Part shown: positions 36,062 through 44,731 of the stretch, one piece after another | How positions within the stretch are numbered: position 1 is the first letter of the stretch | Layout of the letters: the number at the start of each line of letters is the position of its first letter | Origin: Martelella endophytica | GTDB taxonomy: Bacteria; Pseudomonadota; Alphaproteobacteria; Rhizobiales; Rhizobiaceae | Direction: 5' to 3' | Assembly: GCF_000960975.1 (NCBI RefSeq) | Contig: NZ_CP010803.1 | Span: forward strand, 657,501-721,500 | Length of the DNA: 64,000 nt | Notes under the pieces: model-generated | What the model saw: only the letters and a program-made list of their open reading frames with translations | Databases searched by the model: none | What the model was told of the DNA's origin: nothing | Translations under genes and position numbers: made by a program

Positions 36062-36811
36062 TCAGAGACTTTCCTCGCGGGCGAATGACTGGGCGCCGCT
36101 GGCAAACCCAGTCAGGCCACCCAAGGTGACCTTGTGGCCCGGATGAACGAGCCGCACATAGGTCACCACCATGCGCCCGGTGCGCGAGCGGCGCTCGAGC
36201 ACGAGACAGGGTTCCGACAGGTCCATGTTGAGATGCTCGGCTTCATCGGGCGACGGCAGACGCGCCTCGATGGTCTGCTCGATCTCGGCAACCGGAAGAC
36301 GCCCGAGAAGATAGTCACTGGGGGTCTTGTTTCGGAAGTCGAGTTCCAGAAAGTCGGGGGCTGCAGCCGGATTCACGTAGCGGTTCTCGAGCTGGACCGG
36401 CTCGCCATCCTCCAGATGAACGATGACCGCATTGAACACGAGAGAGGCCTCATCGACCTCGAGCACCCGCGCGATCCTTGATGAGGCCCGTATCTTTTCC
36501 AGCGACAGGAGCCGGCTGCTGTGGGTATGGCCGCGAGCGGCAATTTCCTGCGATATGCTGCGGATTTCAACGATGGTGCCGCGAACCTTGGGGGCAAGAA
36601 CGAAGGTACCGACCCCGGGGATGCGCGTCAGGCGGCCTTCGGCGGTCAGCTCGCGGATCGCCCGGTTCGCGGTCATCCGCGATACGCCGAAATCCTCCGC
36701 AAGCGTCGTTTCCGAGGGGATCCGGTCGTTCGGCGCCCACTCGCCACTCTCGATCCTCTCGCAGACGAAGGTCTTCAAAGCCTCGTAGCGTGGCAATGGC
36801 GGCTTGTTCAT
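36062..36811 (-). CDS. GntR family repressor, HutC-like, with UTRA domain
   Basis: A 249-residue regulator. The N-terminal winged helix (PLPRYEALKTFVCERIESGEW, PSETTLAEDFGVSRMTANRAIREL) matches GntR/HutC, followed by a UTRA ligand domain (from about 80) including LENRYVNP and the C-terminal block GHKVTLGGLTGF typical of histidine-utilisation repressors. True HutC binds urocanate. As the neighbouring lyase is not a normal histidase, the effector may be a urocanate analogue such as thiourocanate; this is inference. It is the first gene of the minus-strand operon and divergent from tctCBA. Confidence 0.92.
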   Translation of the reverse strand: MNKPPLPRYEALKTFVCERIESGEWAPNDRIPSETTLAEDFGVSRMTANRAIRELTAEGRLTRIPGVGTFVLAPKVRGTIVEIRSISQEIAARGHTHSSRLLSLEKIRASSRIARVLEVDEASLVFNAVIVHLEDGEPVQLENRYVNPAAAPDFLELDFRNKTPSDYLLGRLPVAEIEQTIEARLPSPDEAEHLNMDLSEPCLVLERRSRTGRMVVTYVRLVHPGHKVTLGGLTGFASGAQSFAREESL

Positions 36812-36820
36812 TTCGGTTTA

Positions 36821-36848
36821 TTGACCTCTTACGGATGCTGTATATACT
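36821..36848 (+). promoter_or_regulatory. Sigma-70-type promoter of tctCBA with overlapping HutC-type operator
   Basis: TTGACC at 36821-36826 and TATACT at 36843-36848, spaced by 16 bases, give a good -35/-10 pair reading towards tctC. The -10 box lies within TGTATATACT (36839-36848), which differs in one base from the palindrome upstream of the lyase gene. Binding of the adjacent HutC-like repressor would block the promoter. Confidence 0.7.
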
Positions 36849-36921
36849 GCACTATACGGGGCACTGATTAAAATACAAGCACAACCCCGCAACGCGCTCT
36901 CCAGAAAACAGGGAACATGAC

Positions 36922-37881
36922 ATGAATTTTTCGATTTCAAAACGCATCGGGCTGCTCGCTTTCGCCGCCTTCGCCATGGCGCCCGCGGCCGCCTGGGCCG
37001 AGTATCCCGAAAAGCCTGTCCAGATCATCGTTCCCTATGGCGCCGGTGATGCGATCGACGGCACCGCGCGGGTCATCGCCAAGCTGCTGCAGGAACACTT
37101 CAAGTCGCCCTTTATCGTCCGCAATGTCGCAGGCGCCGGCGGTGGCGTGGGCACCGCCGAGGCCGCCAAGGCCCCTGCCGACGGATACACCCTGCTGGTC
37201 GCCTCCACCGGCGCCCTGACGGCCCGTCCGATCATGGCCGACGCCGGCTACGAGACGGATGATTTCGTCCCACTTGCCGAACTGGTGGAAACGCCGATCG
37301 CAGTTGCCGTGGCGGCGGACAGCCCGCTCACATCGATCTCCGACCTGGTGACCGCCGCCAAGGATGGCGAGGTGACCTTCTCCACGCCTGGACCGGGTTC
37401 AAGCCAGCATGTCAGCATGTCGGACTTCGTTGACCAGCAGGGCATCGAGCTCACCCATATCAGCGGCGACGGCGGCAAGGGCGCCGTCACCAAGGCGCTG
37501 TCCGGCGAGGTCGACTTCTCCTTCGTCGGCGCGCCGGTCTACAAGTCGCTCGCCCAGGCCGGACAGCTCAAGGTCATCGGCGTTGCCGCCGATGAGGAAC
37601 TCGACTACCTGCCGGGCGCCGAGACCTTCAAGGAGCAGGGCTTCGACTTCACCTCCAGCGTCTGGTTCGGCCTCGTCGTCAAGAAGGGCACGCCCAATGA
37701 CGTCATCGCGAGCCTCGACGGCGCGCTGAAGGAGATCGCCGCATCGGACGAACTTGCCGAGCTTTACGAAAAGTTCAGCTACAACGACGCGTTCAAGGAC
37801 TCCGCCGGCTTCGCCGAGGTGATCGACGCCTCCGTCGCGCAGAACAAGAAGGTTCTCGGCGAACTCGGTCTCGCCAAGTAA
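36922..37881 (+). CDS. tctC: Tripartite tricarboxylate transporter substrate-binding protein
   Basis: A 319-residue exported binding protein of the TctC/Bug family. Signal peptide 1-26 (ending AAWAEYP), then VQIIVPYGAGDAIDGTAR, the usual Bug ligand loop region, and AAKAPADGYTLLVAS. Bug proteins bind carboxylates and small aromatic acids through main-chain groups. First gene of tctCBA, driven by the promoter at 36821-36848 and followed by a strong stem-loop. Confidence 0.93.
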   Translation: MNFSISKRIGLLAFAAFAMAPAAAWAEYPEKPVQIIVPYGAGDAIDGTARVIAKLLQEHFKSPFIVRNVAGAGGGVGTAEAAKAPADGYTLLVASTGALTARPIMADAGYETDDFVPLAELVETPIAVAVAADSPLTSISDLVTAAKDGEVTFSTPGPGSSQHVSMSDFVDQQGIELTHISGDGGKGAVTKALSGEVDFSFVGAPVYKSLAQAGQLKVIGVAADEELDYLPGAETFKEQGFDFTSSVWFGLVVKKGTPNDVIASLDGALKEIAASDELAELYEKFSYNDAFKDSAGFAEVIDASVAQNKKVLGELGLAK

Positions 37882-37895
37882 GCCCAACCTGACCA

Positions 37896-37929
37896 GCCGC
37901 CAGCCGATGCAAGCGCGCCGGCTGGCGGC
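37896..37929 (+). promoter_or_regulatory. Intercistronic stem-loop after tctC
   Basis: GCCGCCAGCCG and CGGCTGGCGGC form a perfect 11-bp stem with a 12-base loop, 15 bases after the tctC stop. No T-run follows. Such hairpins protect the upstream binding-protein mRNA from 3' decay and reduce read-through, giving more binding protein than membrane protein. Confidence 0.75.
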
Positions 37930-37981
37930 ACACACCCTCCCCGGCAGCCTCCAGGCAGCCGCGCTAGAGACGGAGATCCCG

Positions 37982-38416
37982 ATGCGTGCCGACCGGGCCA
38001 TTGGCGCAGCGATCCTGCTGTTTGCGCTCGCCACCTTCTACTTTGCGACCCATATCGATGTGCTCGCCACCAGCGGTGCGATCACGCCTCGAAGCCTGCC
38101 GATGGCGCTTGCTATTGTGATCGGCGCGGGCGGTCTCTTTCTGCTGATCCGACCGGGCTCGCTGGCGTTGCGCGCCGCGCTCGCCCCGATCGTCAACCGC
38201 CACGCCCTCGCCTTCATGGCCTTGCTGCTCATCTATGGCCTCAGCTTCCGCCATGTGGATTTCCGCCTCGGCGTCTGGCTGTTCATGCTGCTCAGCATGG
38301 CGCTTCTCGGTGAACGCCGGCCCACCATGCTTGCCATTGTCCCGATCGCGGTGGCGGCGAGCGTCTTCCTCATCTTCCGCTACGGCTTTACCGTCCTGGT
38401 GCCCGCATGGATCTGA
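37982..38416 (+). CDS. tctB: Tripartite tricarboxylate transporter small membrane subunit
   Basis: A 144-residue protein with four transmembrane helices, the usual TctB plan; RADRAIGAAILLFALATFYFA forms the first. GGAG lies 7 bases before the ATG at 37982. It overlaps tctA by 10 bases. TctB sequences are poorly conserved, so position carries much of the assignment. Confidence 0.88.
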   Translation: MRADRAIGAAILLFALATFYFATHIDVLATSGAITPRSLPMALAIVIGAGGLFLLIRPGSLALRAALAPIVNRHALAFMALLLIYGLSFRHVDFRLGVWLFMLLSMALLGERRPTMLAIVPIAVAASVFLIFRYGFTVLVPAWI

Positions 38417-39921
38417 TACCGCTTTCCACCGTCGCCGCCGGCCTCAGTTCGCTCATGCAACCCGACATCCTGCTCTGGTGCCTCGTCGGCGTCATCGTCG
38501 GGTTCATTTTCGGCGCCTCGCCGGGCCTGACGGCGACGACCGGTGTCGCGATCGCCACGCCGCTCACCTTCGGTGTCGACTTCAACGCCGCGATGGCACT
38601 GCTGCTCGGCATCTACGCCGCCGGCTACTATGCCGGATCCATTCCGGCGATCCTGATCAACACGCCCGGTTCGCCAGGCAATGCGGCAACCGCGTTGCCG
38701 GGATACCGGCTCGCCCGCAAGGGTCTTGCGGATTACGCCATCGGCCTTTCCACCATCGGCTCCTCGCTCGGCGGCCTGCTGTCGTTGGCGGTGCTCCTGT
38801 TTCTGGCGCCGAAGCTCTCGACCTTCGCGCTGAAATTCACCTCGGTCGAATATTTCTCGCTCGGCATCTTCGGGCTGATGTGCGTTGCGGCCGTTGCCGG
38901 CGGATCGATCATCAAGGGCATCATCGCAGCCGCCTTCGGCATGCTGATCAGCACCGTCGGCATCGATCAGGTGGATGGCGTCACCCGCTTTGCCTTCGGC
39001 ATGCCGGAGCTCCAGGGCGGCATCCCGCTCATACCGGCACTGATCGCCTTTTTCGCCATCGCCGAAATCCTGTCGCAGATCGACCGCAATGCCGGAGACA
39101 ACAGCCTGCCGGAGCAGAAAGGCGTTGCGATGAAAAGCCTCGTACCGGTGTTCGCACGAAACTGGTGGGTGGTCATCCAGAGCGCCGTCGTCGGCACCTT
39201 CATCGGCATCCTGCCGGGCACCGGCCCAACGATCGCATCCTGGATCGCCTATGGCATGACCGGCGCGGGTCGCAGCAAAGGCGCAGCCACAGACGGCGAC
39301 GCCCGCGAGATCGAGGACGATACCCGCCACCTGATCGCCTCGGAGGTGTCCAACAATGCGGTCACCGGTGGCGCGCTGGTGCCGCTTCTGACGCTTGGAA
39401 TTCCGGGCGACACCGTCACCGCGGTTCTCGTCGGAGCGTTGCTGATCCAGGGCATCGATCCGGGTCCGTTCTTCATCATGCAGAACGGCGATCTCTTCGT
39501 CGTCATCCTCGGCGTGCTGCTGATCTCGGCGATCCTCATCACCGTGCTCGGGCTCGGCGCAAGGCGGCTTCTGCCGAAGATCCTCGCTATCCCCTATCCG
39601 GTGTTGACACCAATCGTCGCGATCCTCTGCGTCACCGGCGTCTATGCTGTCAACAACAGCTCCTTCGACGTCATCCTTGCGATCGCGCTCGGCATTCTCG
39701 GTTTTGTGCTGTTGAGCTTCCGCTTCCCGATGCCGCCGATCGTCATCGGCCTCGTGCTCGGGCCGATCATCGAGACCAATTTCCGCAACGGTCTCCTCGC
39801 CAACCACGGCGATCCGATGGTGTTCATCACCCGGCCGATCAGCGGCGTCCTGCTCGCCATCGTCGCCGCCCTGCTCGTCTGGCAGACCGTGCGACACCTG
39901 CGCCGGACTTCGTCTTCGTAA
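38407..39921 (+). CDS. tctA: Tripartite tricarboxylate transporter large membrane subunit
   Basis: A 504-residue, 11-12 helix membrane protein with both duplicated TctA signatures: GASPGLTATTGVAIATPLTF near residue 38 and GILPGTGPTIASWIAYG near 270, plus TLGIPGDTVTAVLVGALLIQG near 330. It ends 11 bases from the convergent transglycosylase stop. The transported anion is unknown; shared regulation with the lyase operon suggests a related compound or breakdown product. Confidence 0.95.
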   Translation: MDLIPLSTVAAGLSSLMQPDILLWCLVGVIVGFIFGASPGLTATTGVAIATPLTFGVDFNAAMALLLGIYAAGYYAGSIPAILINTPGSPGNAATALPGYRLARKGLADYAIGLSTIGSSLGGLLSLAVLLFLAPKLSTFALKFTSVEYFSLGIFGLMCVAAVAGGSIIKGIIAAAFGMLISTVGIDQVDGVTRFAFGMPELQGGIPLIPALIAFFAIAEILSQIDRNAGDNSLPEQKGVAMKSLVPVFARNWWVVIQSAVVGTFIGILPGTGPTIASWIAYGMTGAGRSKGAATDGDAREIEDDTRHLIASEVSNNAVTGGALVPLLTLGIPGDTVTAVLVGALLIQGIDPGPFFIMQNGDLFVVILGVLLISAILITVLGLGARRLLPKILAIPYPVLTPIVAILCVTGVYAVNNSSFDVILAIALGILGFVLLSFRFPMPPIVIGLVLGPIIETNFRNGLLANHGDPMVFITRPISGVLLAIVAALLVWQTVRHLRRTSSS

Positions 39922-39932
39922 ACGCGCCGCTT

Positions 39933-41072
39933 TCACCCGAGGCGTCGCAGAAGTTCCATCGAGGGTTCGCCGGTTACGGCCAGCCCGTTGGCGCGCTGAT
40001 AGGCTGCGATCGCGGCACGGGTCTTGTCGCCGAACACACCATCGATGGTGCCGACGTCGTAACCCGCGGACCGAAGCCCCGCCTGCAGCGCCTTGCGCTG
40101 ATCGGCGGTGAAACCATAACTGTCGGGCGGGAAGCTGCCTTTGATCGGGCCGGCGCCGGCGATCCGGTCGGCGAGATAACCGACCCCGAGCGCGTAGCTG
40201 GTGGCGTTGTTATAGCGCTTGATGACGTTGAAATTCGGCCCGACGACAAACACCGGCCCACCGGCATGCGGCTGGATGTGGGTGGTGCCGTAGGCGGCAC
40301 CGGGTGAGCCCTCCTCGCCACCCCAGGCCTCACCCTTGCGCCAGCCGGAGCGGGAGAGATAGGCCGCTGTGCTGGCCAGCGCATCGGTCGGGTCGTCGCT
40401 CCAGATGTCGCGTCGCCCGTCGCCGTTGAAGTCGACGGCATAGGCGATGTAGGAGGTCGGGATGAACTGGGTATGGCCCATTGCACCGGCCCAGCTTCCC
40501 GTCATCCGGTCGGCAGCGATGTCGCCGTTCTGGATGATCCTGAGGGCGGCCAAAAGTTGGCTTTCGAAGAAGGAACCGCGCCGGCCGTCATAGGCAAGCG
40601 TCGACAGCGCCGAGACGACCGGAATATTGCCGCGCCGCTCGCCATACATCGTCTCAAGCCCCCAGATGGCGACGACGACATTGGCATCGACGCCATAGGT
40701 CGCCTCGATCTGAGCCAGAACGTCGCGGTAGCGGGCATAGGCGGCGCGTCCCTTGGCGACCCGCTCGTCGGATGCGGCGATCGCCAGATAGTCTTCCAGT
40801 GTGCGGGTGAACTCGGTCTGGCTGCGGTCGAGCGCGATGACCTCCGGCAGATATCCGGCATGGGCAAAGGCCGCCGATAGCGTCGCGTCGGAAATGCCCT
40901 TGGCCCTGGCCCGGTCCTTGAAACCGGCCACCCAAGCATCCCAGCCACGGTTCGGCACCGGCCGCATCACCGGATCTGAGACGGAGGAAACGCCACCGAC
41001 CAGATCGCTCGAACAGGCCGAAAGAAGGGCGGCCATGACCCCAAAAGAAAAGGCCCGTCGCGTCGCACGCAT
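39933..41072 (-). CDS. Lytic murein transglycosylase, MltB-like with peptidoglycan-binding domain
   Basis: A 379-residue probable lipoprotein. A signal with lipobox LLSAC (residues about 15-20), then the transglycosylase domain SLT_2/MltB (WDAWVAGFKDRARAKGIS; catalytic Glu in AIWGLETMYG near 140; MGHTQFIPTSY; DIWSDDPTDALASTAAYLS), and a C-terminal PG_binding_1 repeat (AGYDVGTIDGVFGDKTRAAI). It cleaves glycan strands to anhydromuropeptides in the periplasm. ATG 41072 is chosen for the lipoprotein signal; GGAGG lies 12 bases upstream, a little far. Confidence 0.92.
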   Translation of the reverse strand: MRATRRAFSFGVMAALLSACSSDLVGGVSSVSDPVMRPVPNRGWDAWVAGFKDRARAKGISDATLSAAFAHAGYLPEVIALDRSQTEFTRTLEDYLAIAASDERVAKGRAAYARYRDVLAQIEATYGVDANVVVAIWGLETMYGERRGNIPVVSALSTLAYDGRRGSFFESQLLAALRIIQNGDIAADRMTGSWAGAMGHTQFIPTSYIAYAVDFNGDGRRDIWSDDPTDALASTAAYLSRSGWRKGEAWGGEEGSPGAAYGTTHIQPHAGGPVFVVGPNFNVIKRYNNATSYALGVGYLADRIAGAGPIKGSFPPDSYGFTADQRKALQAGLRSAGYDVGTIDGVFGDKTRAAIAAYQRANGLAVTGEPSMELLRRLG

Positions 41073-41238
41073 TCTGCTGATCCACCTCCAGGCAGGTCTG
41101 AGCATGAGTCTAGACGATTATGTAGGGTGCGGAAAGGCCACGGCAATCGCTGTCCGTCCGCGCCGCACCAAGATGACGAAAATCGTCCGCCTGCGGGGAT
41201 GAATCAGGAAAATGACGGCGATTGTCGGGCGACAGCGA

Positions 41239-41940
41239 TCAATCGAAGACGATGACCTGTCGGATCGCCTCACCGGCGGCGAGCCGCTCGAAGCCTTCAT
41301 TGATGTCGTCAAGACCGATTCGGTGGGTCATCAGCTTCTCGATCGGCAGCCTGCCCTGCATCATCATGTCGGCAAAGCGGGGAATGTCGCGCACGGGCAC
41401 GCAGGAGCCGACATAGGAGCCCTTGAGCGTGCGCTCCTCGGCGGTCAGCAGCACCGGCGAAAGCGACAGACGCGCCGCCGGATTGGGCAGGCCCGCCGTC
41501 ACGGTGGTGCCGCCGCGGCGGGTGATGTCGAGTGCAAACTGCAGCGCCGGCACGGCACCGGCCAGTTCGACGGCAAGGTCGACGCCACCGCCGGTCCATT
41601 CCCTGACCTTTGCCGCAGCGCCATCCTCGGACGGATCGATGGTGTGGGTGGCGTCGAGTTCCAGCAGCAGGTTGGCAACGGCCGCGATCGCAAACACGGC
41701 GCCCCAGCCGAAGGCATCGGCAAGGAAGCCCGCAATCGCCCGCAAAACGAGGCTGCCGGTCAAAAGCCTGACGGCAGCGAGCGAGACTGCAAGCGGCGCA
41801 AAGCCCGGCGAAAGCGCTGCCGCCGCGAGTGCCACGGCCGAAAGCTCCATTGCTGCCGGGATCAGGCGGTGGCGATCGAGAACATCACCCAGCGGGACAA
41901 GAAGCAGAATGCCGATTGCGTAACCGATTTGGTGACTGGG
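41239..41940 (-). pseudogene. Chimeric remnant: truncated MFS transporter fused to the C-terminal part of a zinc alcohol dehydrogenase
   Basis: Read on the minus strand from about 41938, the sequence gives an MFS fragment without its N-terminus (QIGYAIGILLLVPLGD, then VRLLTGS joined to VLRAIAGFLADAFGWGAVF), suggesting an internal deletion. At about 41655-41670 it passes in frame into the cofactor domain of a class-III-type zinc alcohol dehydrogenase (LDATHTID, WTGGGVDLAVELAG, LPIEKLMTHRIGLDDINEGFE) and ends at a normal stop. The catalytic zinc domain is absent. An ATG at 41850 opens a 203-codon frame but no ribosome site is apparent. Neither function can be intact. Confidence 0.8.
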
Positions 41941-42030
41941 GATGCGGCAGATCCATCAGTGGGACCGCCCTCCAGCTGGGTCGATGCAAACGGCGCAGCC
42001 AGTAAAGGCCCGCGCCGATCGGAACGAGGC

Positions 42031-42486
42031 TCAGCCGCCGAATTCCTCATCAGTCACCTTGGTGCCCCAGTTGACGGCGGAGCCATCGACGGCCTGCTGG
42101 ACGGCATAGTGGGTCACGGATGTCGTGTCGGTGGCACCGTGCCAGTGTTCGACATCCGGTGGGCACCATACGACATCGCCAGCCTGCATCACCTGCTTCT
42201 CCTGGCCGCGCTCCTGAACCCAGCCAGTGCCGGAAGTGACGATGAGCATCTGCCCCGCCGGATGCGTGTGCCAGGCCGAGCGGGCGCCGGGCAGGAAGGT
42301 CACTTCGCCGGCGCTGACATCGCCCATTTCCGGCGAGAAAACGGGGGCAACGAAGGCCGTGCCGGTGAAGAAATCCGGGCTGCCGAGGTCACCGCCACGA
42401 TCGCCATGACGGGTAATCTCCATCGACTGCGCAAAGGCAGCGGGTGCGGCAAGAACAAGTGCAAGCGTAACAAGCGTCCGTTTCAT
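42031..42486 (-). CDS. Exported cupin-domain protein
   Basis: A 151-residue protein with a signal peptide (residues 1-20, ending AAFAQ) and a single cupin barrel: HTHPAGQMLIVTSGTGWVQERG and DVVWCPPDVEHWHGAT supply the histidines and Glu/Gln of the metal site. Similar small cupins are annotated as quercetin-dioxygenase-like or carboxymuconolactone-decarboxylase partners. AGGAG lies 10 bases upstream of the ATG. It neighbours oxidoreductases and is likely periplasmic. Confidence 0.88.
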   Translation of the reverse strand: MKRTLVTLALVLAAPAAFAQSMEITRHGDRGGDLGSPDFFTGTAFVAPVFSPEMGDVSAGEVTFLPGARSAWHTHPAGQMLIVTSGTGWVQERGQEKQVMQAGDVVWCPPDVEHWHGATDTTSVTHYAVQQAVDGSAVNWGTKVTDEEFGG

Positions 42487-42821
42487 GTCGGGTCGTCTCC
42501 TGTTTGTGATGAGGCGGCCTGATGGCACAACCTGGCGTTTTCGTTCGCCAGACAGGAAATTGGGCCTGGTTCTGCCGAGGTTAATGCCCACCAGGCGCAA
42601 TGCACTGATGAGCAAGGCTCATGAATGGGAAGCCCCTGATATTGCAGGCCGAACGGACCAACGCCTTCATTGCTGTGAAACCTTGGACTGCGATCACGAT
42701 GGCGTAACAATTTAGGGGTCATTGATGATGTTTGTTCATGATCGATAGTGACGCGCGCGCATTGTCTGCGGCAGGACGCAGTTGTAGTTTTCGGAGCTGA
42801 AGCAGCAGGAGCCCGGAACGA

Positions 42822-43289
42822 ATGAACGGATTTGCGCCAGCGAAGGCAATCGCTTCCATCTGCATCGCGCTTATGATTCCGACGTTCGCATCCGCCGAAA
42901 ACAACAACATGCGCGAGACTGACGGAGGAAGTCAGATGATCAGGATCGAATTCATCATTGGCGACACGGTATTGCCCGCAATGCTGGACGACACCCCCGC
43001 GGCCCGCGATTTCGCCCGGCTTCTGCCGCTGGACCTGACCCTTTCGGACTATCACGGCACCGAAATGGTCGCCGATCTCGGACGGAAGCTCGACACCACC
43101 GGCGCTCCGGCGAGTTACAAGCCGAAGACCGGCGACATCACCCAGTATTCGCCCTGGTCCAACCTTGCCATCTTCACCAAGCCCTTTGCGGACTCACGCG
43201 GCCTGATCCGGCTCGGCGCATTTGACGGGCCGATCGATGCGCTGAACGGCAGCGACAATGTCGAAGTCCGCATTGAGCGGGCCGATTGA
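42822..43289 (+). CDS. Exported cyclophilin-like domain protein
   Basis: A 155-residue protein with a signal peptide (residues 7-26, ending TFASA) followed by a cyclophilin_like (PF18050-type) domain: IRIEFIIGDTVLPAMLDDTPAARDFARLLPLDLTLSDYHGTEM and YSPWSNLAIFTKPF with SRGLIRLG. These proteins keep the cyclophilin fold but lack known isomerase residues. Often found beside aldo/keto reductases and flavodoxins in bacteria, as here. Function unknown. The gaps on either side (42616-42821 and 43290-43477) show no gene. Confidence 0.82.
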   Translation: MNGFAPAKAIASICIALMIPTFASAENNNMRETDGGSQMIRIEFIIGDTVLPAMLDDTPAARDFARLLPLDLTLSDYHGTEMVADLGRKLDTTGAPASYKPKTGDITQYSPWSNLAIFTKPFADSRGLIRLGAFDGPIDALNGSDNVEVRIERAD

Positions 43290-43477
43290 CACCGCGTGCT
43301 TTACGACCTCATTCCGCTGCCCGGGGATCGAAACACCCCCTGTGACGTTCCCCAAGTATCAGCCGCCGTCCAGACGCTCTGAACGCATCCAATCCCCGGG
43401 CCTGAAACGTCGCTTCAGGCAGACCGTGAAGGGCATGGGCCCATGGCTGACGATCAACCAATGACGGGAGACGAACT

Positions 43478-44479
43478 ATGGAGAACGGCGAAAAGAAACT
43501 CTGCGTCGCCGGCGCAAGCGGTCTTGTCGGGTCGCATATCGTCAAGGCAGCCCTTGCCGCCGGTTATCAGGTCAACGGTACGTTGCGCAATGCGCGCGAT
43601 GTCGCCAAGGTACCGCATCTGATGGCGCTGCCGGGCGCCAAGCACCGCCTGACGCTGTTTTCGGCCGACATGGCCGAAAGCGACCACTTCGATGCCGCCC
43701 TGGCGGGCTGCGATGCCGTGTTCATCGCCTGCCTGACGCCGCTCTACAAGGGCCGCGACGGTACACCGGCGCGGGAGATGGACGACACCCAGGGCTGGGC
43801 CGAGATCATCAAGCCGATCGAGGATGGCGCTCTCAACATTATGCGCGCCGCCGACCGGCAGAGTGTCCGTAACGTCATCATCTGCTCCTCGACGAGCAGC
43901 ACCAATCCGCCGGAACCGGTCGCAATCAAGAACGAGATCGATCACGTTTCCGACCTCGACCAGCAGATCGCCGCGAAGAAATACACCGCTGCCGAGAAAA
44001 CCGTGATGGAAGCCGCGGCCCGCAGCTTTGCCGAGGCGCACGGCCAGCGACTGGTTATCCTCCTGCCGACGCTGATGCTCGGGCCGACGATCCTGCCGGA
44101 ACATGCCGAGCGCGCATTTCACAAGGCGCTTGCAGACATGCTCGACGGCAGGAAAGGGCAACACGATGTCGTGCCCGCCGGCTCGATGTCGGTTTCGCAT
44201 CTCGATGACGTCGCCGCCCTGTTCCTCGCCGGCTACGAAAACCCCGAGGCCTCCGGGCGTTACTTCGCCGTCTACGACAGCTGGCCCTGGCGCGACATCT
44301 ATGCAGAAATCGCCAGACACGTGCCCGCCGACGGCCTGCCGGCGCCCCTGGACGGCGAACCGGAAACGCCGACCGGCTTCGATTTCACCCGCCGCGACAG
44401 CCTCGGCGTCGCCATGCGGGATATTCCGACCACGCTTGGGCAGACGCTCGACTGGCTGAAAACACGGCCTTTCGGCTGA
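43478..44479 (+). CDS. NAD(P)-dependent epimerase/reductase of the extended SDR type
   Basis: A 333-residue extended short-chain dehydrogenase. The Rossmann motif is VAGASGLVGSHIV (G-x-x-G-x-x-G) at residues 9-21; IICSSTSSTNPPE and a Tyr-x3-Lys in YTAAEK (about residue 168) fit the catalytic site of the dihydroflavonol-reductase/cinnamoyl-reductase group. AGACGAACT precedes the ATG without a strong ribosome site. It lies between the cyclophilin-like gene and an aldo/keto reductase, suggesting a small carbonyl-metabolising group. Substrate unknown. Confidence 0.85.
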   Translation: MENGEKKLCVAGASGLVGSHIVKAALAAGYQVNGTLRNARDVAKVPHLMALPGAKHRLTLFSADMAESDHFDAALAGCDAVFIACLTPLYKGRDGTPAREMDDTQGWAEIIKPIEDGALNIMRAADRQSVRNVIICSSTSSTNPPEPVAIKNEIDHVSDLDQQIAAKKYTAAEKTVMEAAARSFAEAHGQRLVILLPTLMLGPTILPEHAERAFHKALADMLDGRKGQHDVVPAGSMSVSHLDDVAALFLAGYENPEASGRYFAVYDSWPWRDIYAEIARHVPADGLPAPLDGEPETPTGFDFTRRDSLGVAMRDIPTTLGQTLDWLKTRPFG

Positions 44480-44731
44480 CACGCCACGCGCTGTCTGGAG
44501 GTGCTCGGCGACGCCGCTCCGGCCCCAAAAGGCCGTTTCATGAAATGGATTCATCAGTCAGATGAGTTTACCCGCGGTTATCGCCCGCCAGGCCCTGCCC
44601 TATGTAACAGTCAATCAGACCGGAAAGGCAGGGGAAGCAATGAACCCTTCCCACGAGAACTGCGCCCGAACACGCGTTGATCTTGAGCACCGGCCGGAAA
44701 CCAACGAAAACCCAAAATGGAGGCAATCACA

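Noticed and set aside
38380..39936. 518-codon minus-strand frame
   Set aside because: Antisense to tctA, which has both family signatures; shadow frame.
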